A stretch of DNA of 64,000 bases from Gracilinema caldarium DSM 7334. Its GTDB lineage: Bacteria > Spirochaetota > Spirochaetia > Treponematales > Breznakiellaceae. The stretch lies in NCBI RefSeq assembly GCF_000219725.1, contig NC_015732.1:682001-746000 (forward strand), read 5' to 3'. Positions within the stretch are counted from its first letter, which is position 1; every line of letters begins with the position of its first letter. The notes below the pieces were generated by a model. That model did no database searches, was not told the DNA's origin, and saw only the letters and a program-made list of their open reading frames with translations. Below are positions 62,648-64,000 of this stretch, one piece after another. A program made the position numbers and the translations under genes.

Positions 62648-64000
62648 ATGAGAGAGCCCGTATCACTCCTAGGCCTATGGATGCTCTTGTTCATAGCAAT
62701 AGAGCCCAGTTTTACCAAGGAAGTGAGCTCCTATGATTCTTATCTGGAATCAGACGGAACAGGAATAACTATAAACAGTATCCCAGCAAAAGCGAAGGTT
62801 TATATTGATGGAATTCAACGGGGTATTACACCGCTTTCATTATCAAACTTGGCACCGGGTAAATACCAAGTTACCTTAGTTAAGGAAGGATATGAGAAGC
62901 GGACTATTTTTGTAACTTTATTAGAAGGGAAGCATCTGGACTTGACGCTGGAAATGTTTCAGGCGATGGGTCAGCTGATCATCAACCTTGAACGGGTATC
63001 CACTGCTCCTAGTCCTGAGAAACTACCACTAAGAGCAGAGCTCTATGTAGATAACATAAAGTCAGATACTACCTTCCTGTCCTTAGTAGCTGGTTGGCAT
63101 AAAATAAGGATAGAAGCCTTTGGGTGGGATTCAGTAGAAAAAACTGTGCTGGTGCTTCAAGATTTTACCCAGGTACTAACTGTTTCCTTAGAACCAGCAC
63201 AATTTAAAATTAGTGATTTTCGATCCGAACGAATACGACTTAATCCCCATAACCCAGGCCTGTTGGGATCTGCCGGTATTGCATTTCAGGTAAACGCCAC
63301 TGGTACAGGCTCAATCATTATCTATGATACCATAAACACCCCTGTATATGAATATCATTTTAAACCCTTTACCGAATATACCCAACGCATGAATTGGATG
63401 GGAACCGATAAGCAGGGCAATAAGCTGCCTGATGGGCTTTATAGAGTTGTACTTACAGCAACTTCAATTCCCTATGACATGAGTGATCCCATTCAATATG
63501 AGGAAGAACTATTTATACATATTGATTCTTCACTGGTTATTCGGCCTTGGAGCATTGGTAGCGGTGGGGCTGGGCTTGTATATCTTTCCATTCCAGAAAC
63601 CATAGCCCCATTGTCTTTTCAGACCGATACTCGTCTTGCCTTTGGTTTTCCCTTTGGTGTAGATAACGCTTTTTCCTCGGTTCCGTTTTCGTTGGGACTA
63701 CGGTTTTCTCCCATAGACACCTGGGAAATATCCTTTTCCGGTGAATTTGATGCTCACAGGGATTCTTCTGCCAATCAAGGTAGTCTAAATTTACGTAAAA
63801 AATTGTTTGCTGCAAATAATAGTATCCCCTTAGCTTTGGGAGCAGATTTTTCATGGACATTATCGGAGGTTTCAACTCATGATGACCCTTATATGGTTAG
63901 TTGGTCTGGGGCTCAGGGTGGTCCACGATTTGGTTTATCTTTTCTGATCCCCTTGGGATCCTATTTTAGTGTAGGTATGAGCCCAGGTCTTGTATGGTCC
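62648..64000 (+). CDS. Exported PEGA-domain protein with FlgD-like Ig domain and barrel, 3' end outside the window
   Basis: The frame is open from ATG 62648 to the last base, 451 codons, so the gene continues past the right edge. A signal peptide spans about 1-23. Residues 38-105 are a PEGA domain (ITINSIPAKAKVYIDG, LAPGKYQVTLVKEGYEKR), and a second, divergent PEGA-like repeat lies near 125-175. Residues 180-285 resemble a FlgD-type Ig fold (WMGTDKQGNKLPDGLYRVVL). From about 295 on, alternating strands such as TRLAFGFPFGV suggest an outer-membrane barrel. It may link the outer membrane to peptidoglycan or the surface. Confidence 0.85.
   Translation, partial: MREPVSLLGLWMLLFIAIEPSFTKEVSSYDSYLESDGTGITINSIPAKAKVYIDGIQRGITPLSLSNLAPGKYQVTLVKEGYEKRTIFVTLLEGKHLDLTLEMFQAMGQLIINLERVSTAPSPEKLPLRAELYVDNIKSDTTFLSLVAGWHKIRIEAFGWDSVEKTVLVLQDFTQVLTVSLEPAQFKISDFRSERIRLNPHNPGLLGSAGIAFQVNATGTGSIIIYDTINTPVYEYHFKPFTEYTQRMNWMGTDKQGNKLPDGLYRVVLTATSIPYDMSDPIQYEEELFIHIDSSLVIRPWSIGSGGAGLVYLSIPETIAPLSFQTDTRLAFGFPFGVDNAFSSVPFSLGLRFSPIDTWEISFSGEFDAHRDSSANQGSLNLRKKLFAANNSIPLALGADFSWTLSEVSTHDDPYMVSWSGAQGGPRFGLSFLIPLGSYFSVGMSPGLVWS

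Noticed and set aside
63537-63875. Minus-strand open frame of 112 residues near the right edge
   Set aside because: The plus-strand frame from 62648 is open to the end of the window and has PEGA and barrel features over this region.

Overview
The window looks like a chromosomal segment of a free-living or gut-associated, plant-polysaccharide-degrading spirochaete of the Treponema type. This rests on the mix of a PPi-dependent phosphofructokinase, an archaeal-type UMP kinase, a protein with two cyclic-nucleotide domains, PilZ, FecR, TPR and PEGA/beta-barrel envelope proteins, an Rnf complex, and large LacI-sensor/AraC fusion regulators. The species assignment is inference. No rRNA, tRNA, CRISPR array or insertion sequence was seen.

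Positions 1-23820 form a pectin/uronate catabolism island that is visibly AT-rich. It opens with the 3' part of a LacI regulator. A KDPG aldolase fused to a VOC-like domain is divergent from kdgK-kduI-kduD. On the opposite strand a BASS-family transporter, uxaC and an IclR regulator form an operon. Next come a large LacI-sensor/degenerate-kinase/AraC regulator, a GH105 unsaturated rhamnogalacturonyl/galacturonyl hydrolase, a GH28 polygalacturonase, a type I ABC importer (two permeases and a binding protein, no ATPase), a small exported protein, a modular PL9 pectate lyase, an outer-membrane beta-barrel and a sugar-phosphate isomerase-like TIM barrel. Together they suggest extracellular pectate cleavage, passage through the barrel, ABC import of oligomers, cytoplasmic trimming by GH28 and GH105, and conversion to pyruvate and glyceraldehyde-3-phosphate. 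A repeated dyad TGAAA-N5-TTTCA lies before eda/kdgK, kduI and the BASS gene and is a plausible operator for the IclR protein. Separate CGGAA repeats precede the ABC operon.

Positions 23821-26294 are a scar: a MobA-like nucleotidyltransferase joined to a THEP1-like NTPase, broken by frameshifts and stops, then a NimA-like flavoprotein and a short orphan promoter/hairpin unit that may encode a small RNA.

Positions 26295-43998 are more GC-rich and mostly core: ACR3 arsenite efflux, a DUF815 ATPase, the rnfCDGEAB operon with its own promoter and terminator, a 36-residue Lys/Glu-rich protein, an unknown protein plus azlCD, a chemoreceptor, Bcp peroxiredoxin, GlnRS, an ornithine/lysine-type decarboxylase and PPi-PFK.

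Positions 44128-64000 hold envelope and regulatory genes: two exported proteins, an ECF sigma/anti-sigma operon with a TIG/transglutaminase-like lipoprotein and UMP kinase, cysS divergent from murB, a FecR-domain protein, the double cNMP protein, a DUF192 lipoprotein, TPR and PilZ proteins, a phosphoesterase, a glucosaminidase lipoprotein, radC, ferritin, and a PEGA/beta-barrel gene that runs off the right edge.
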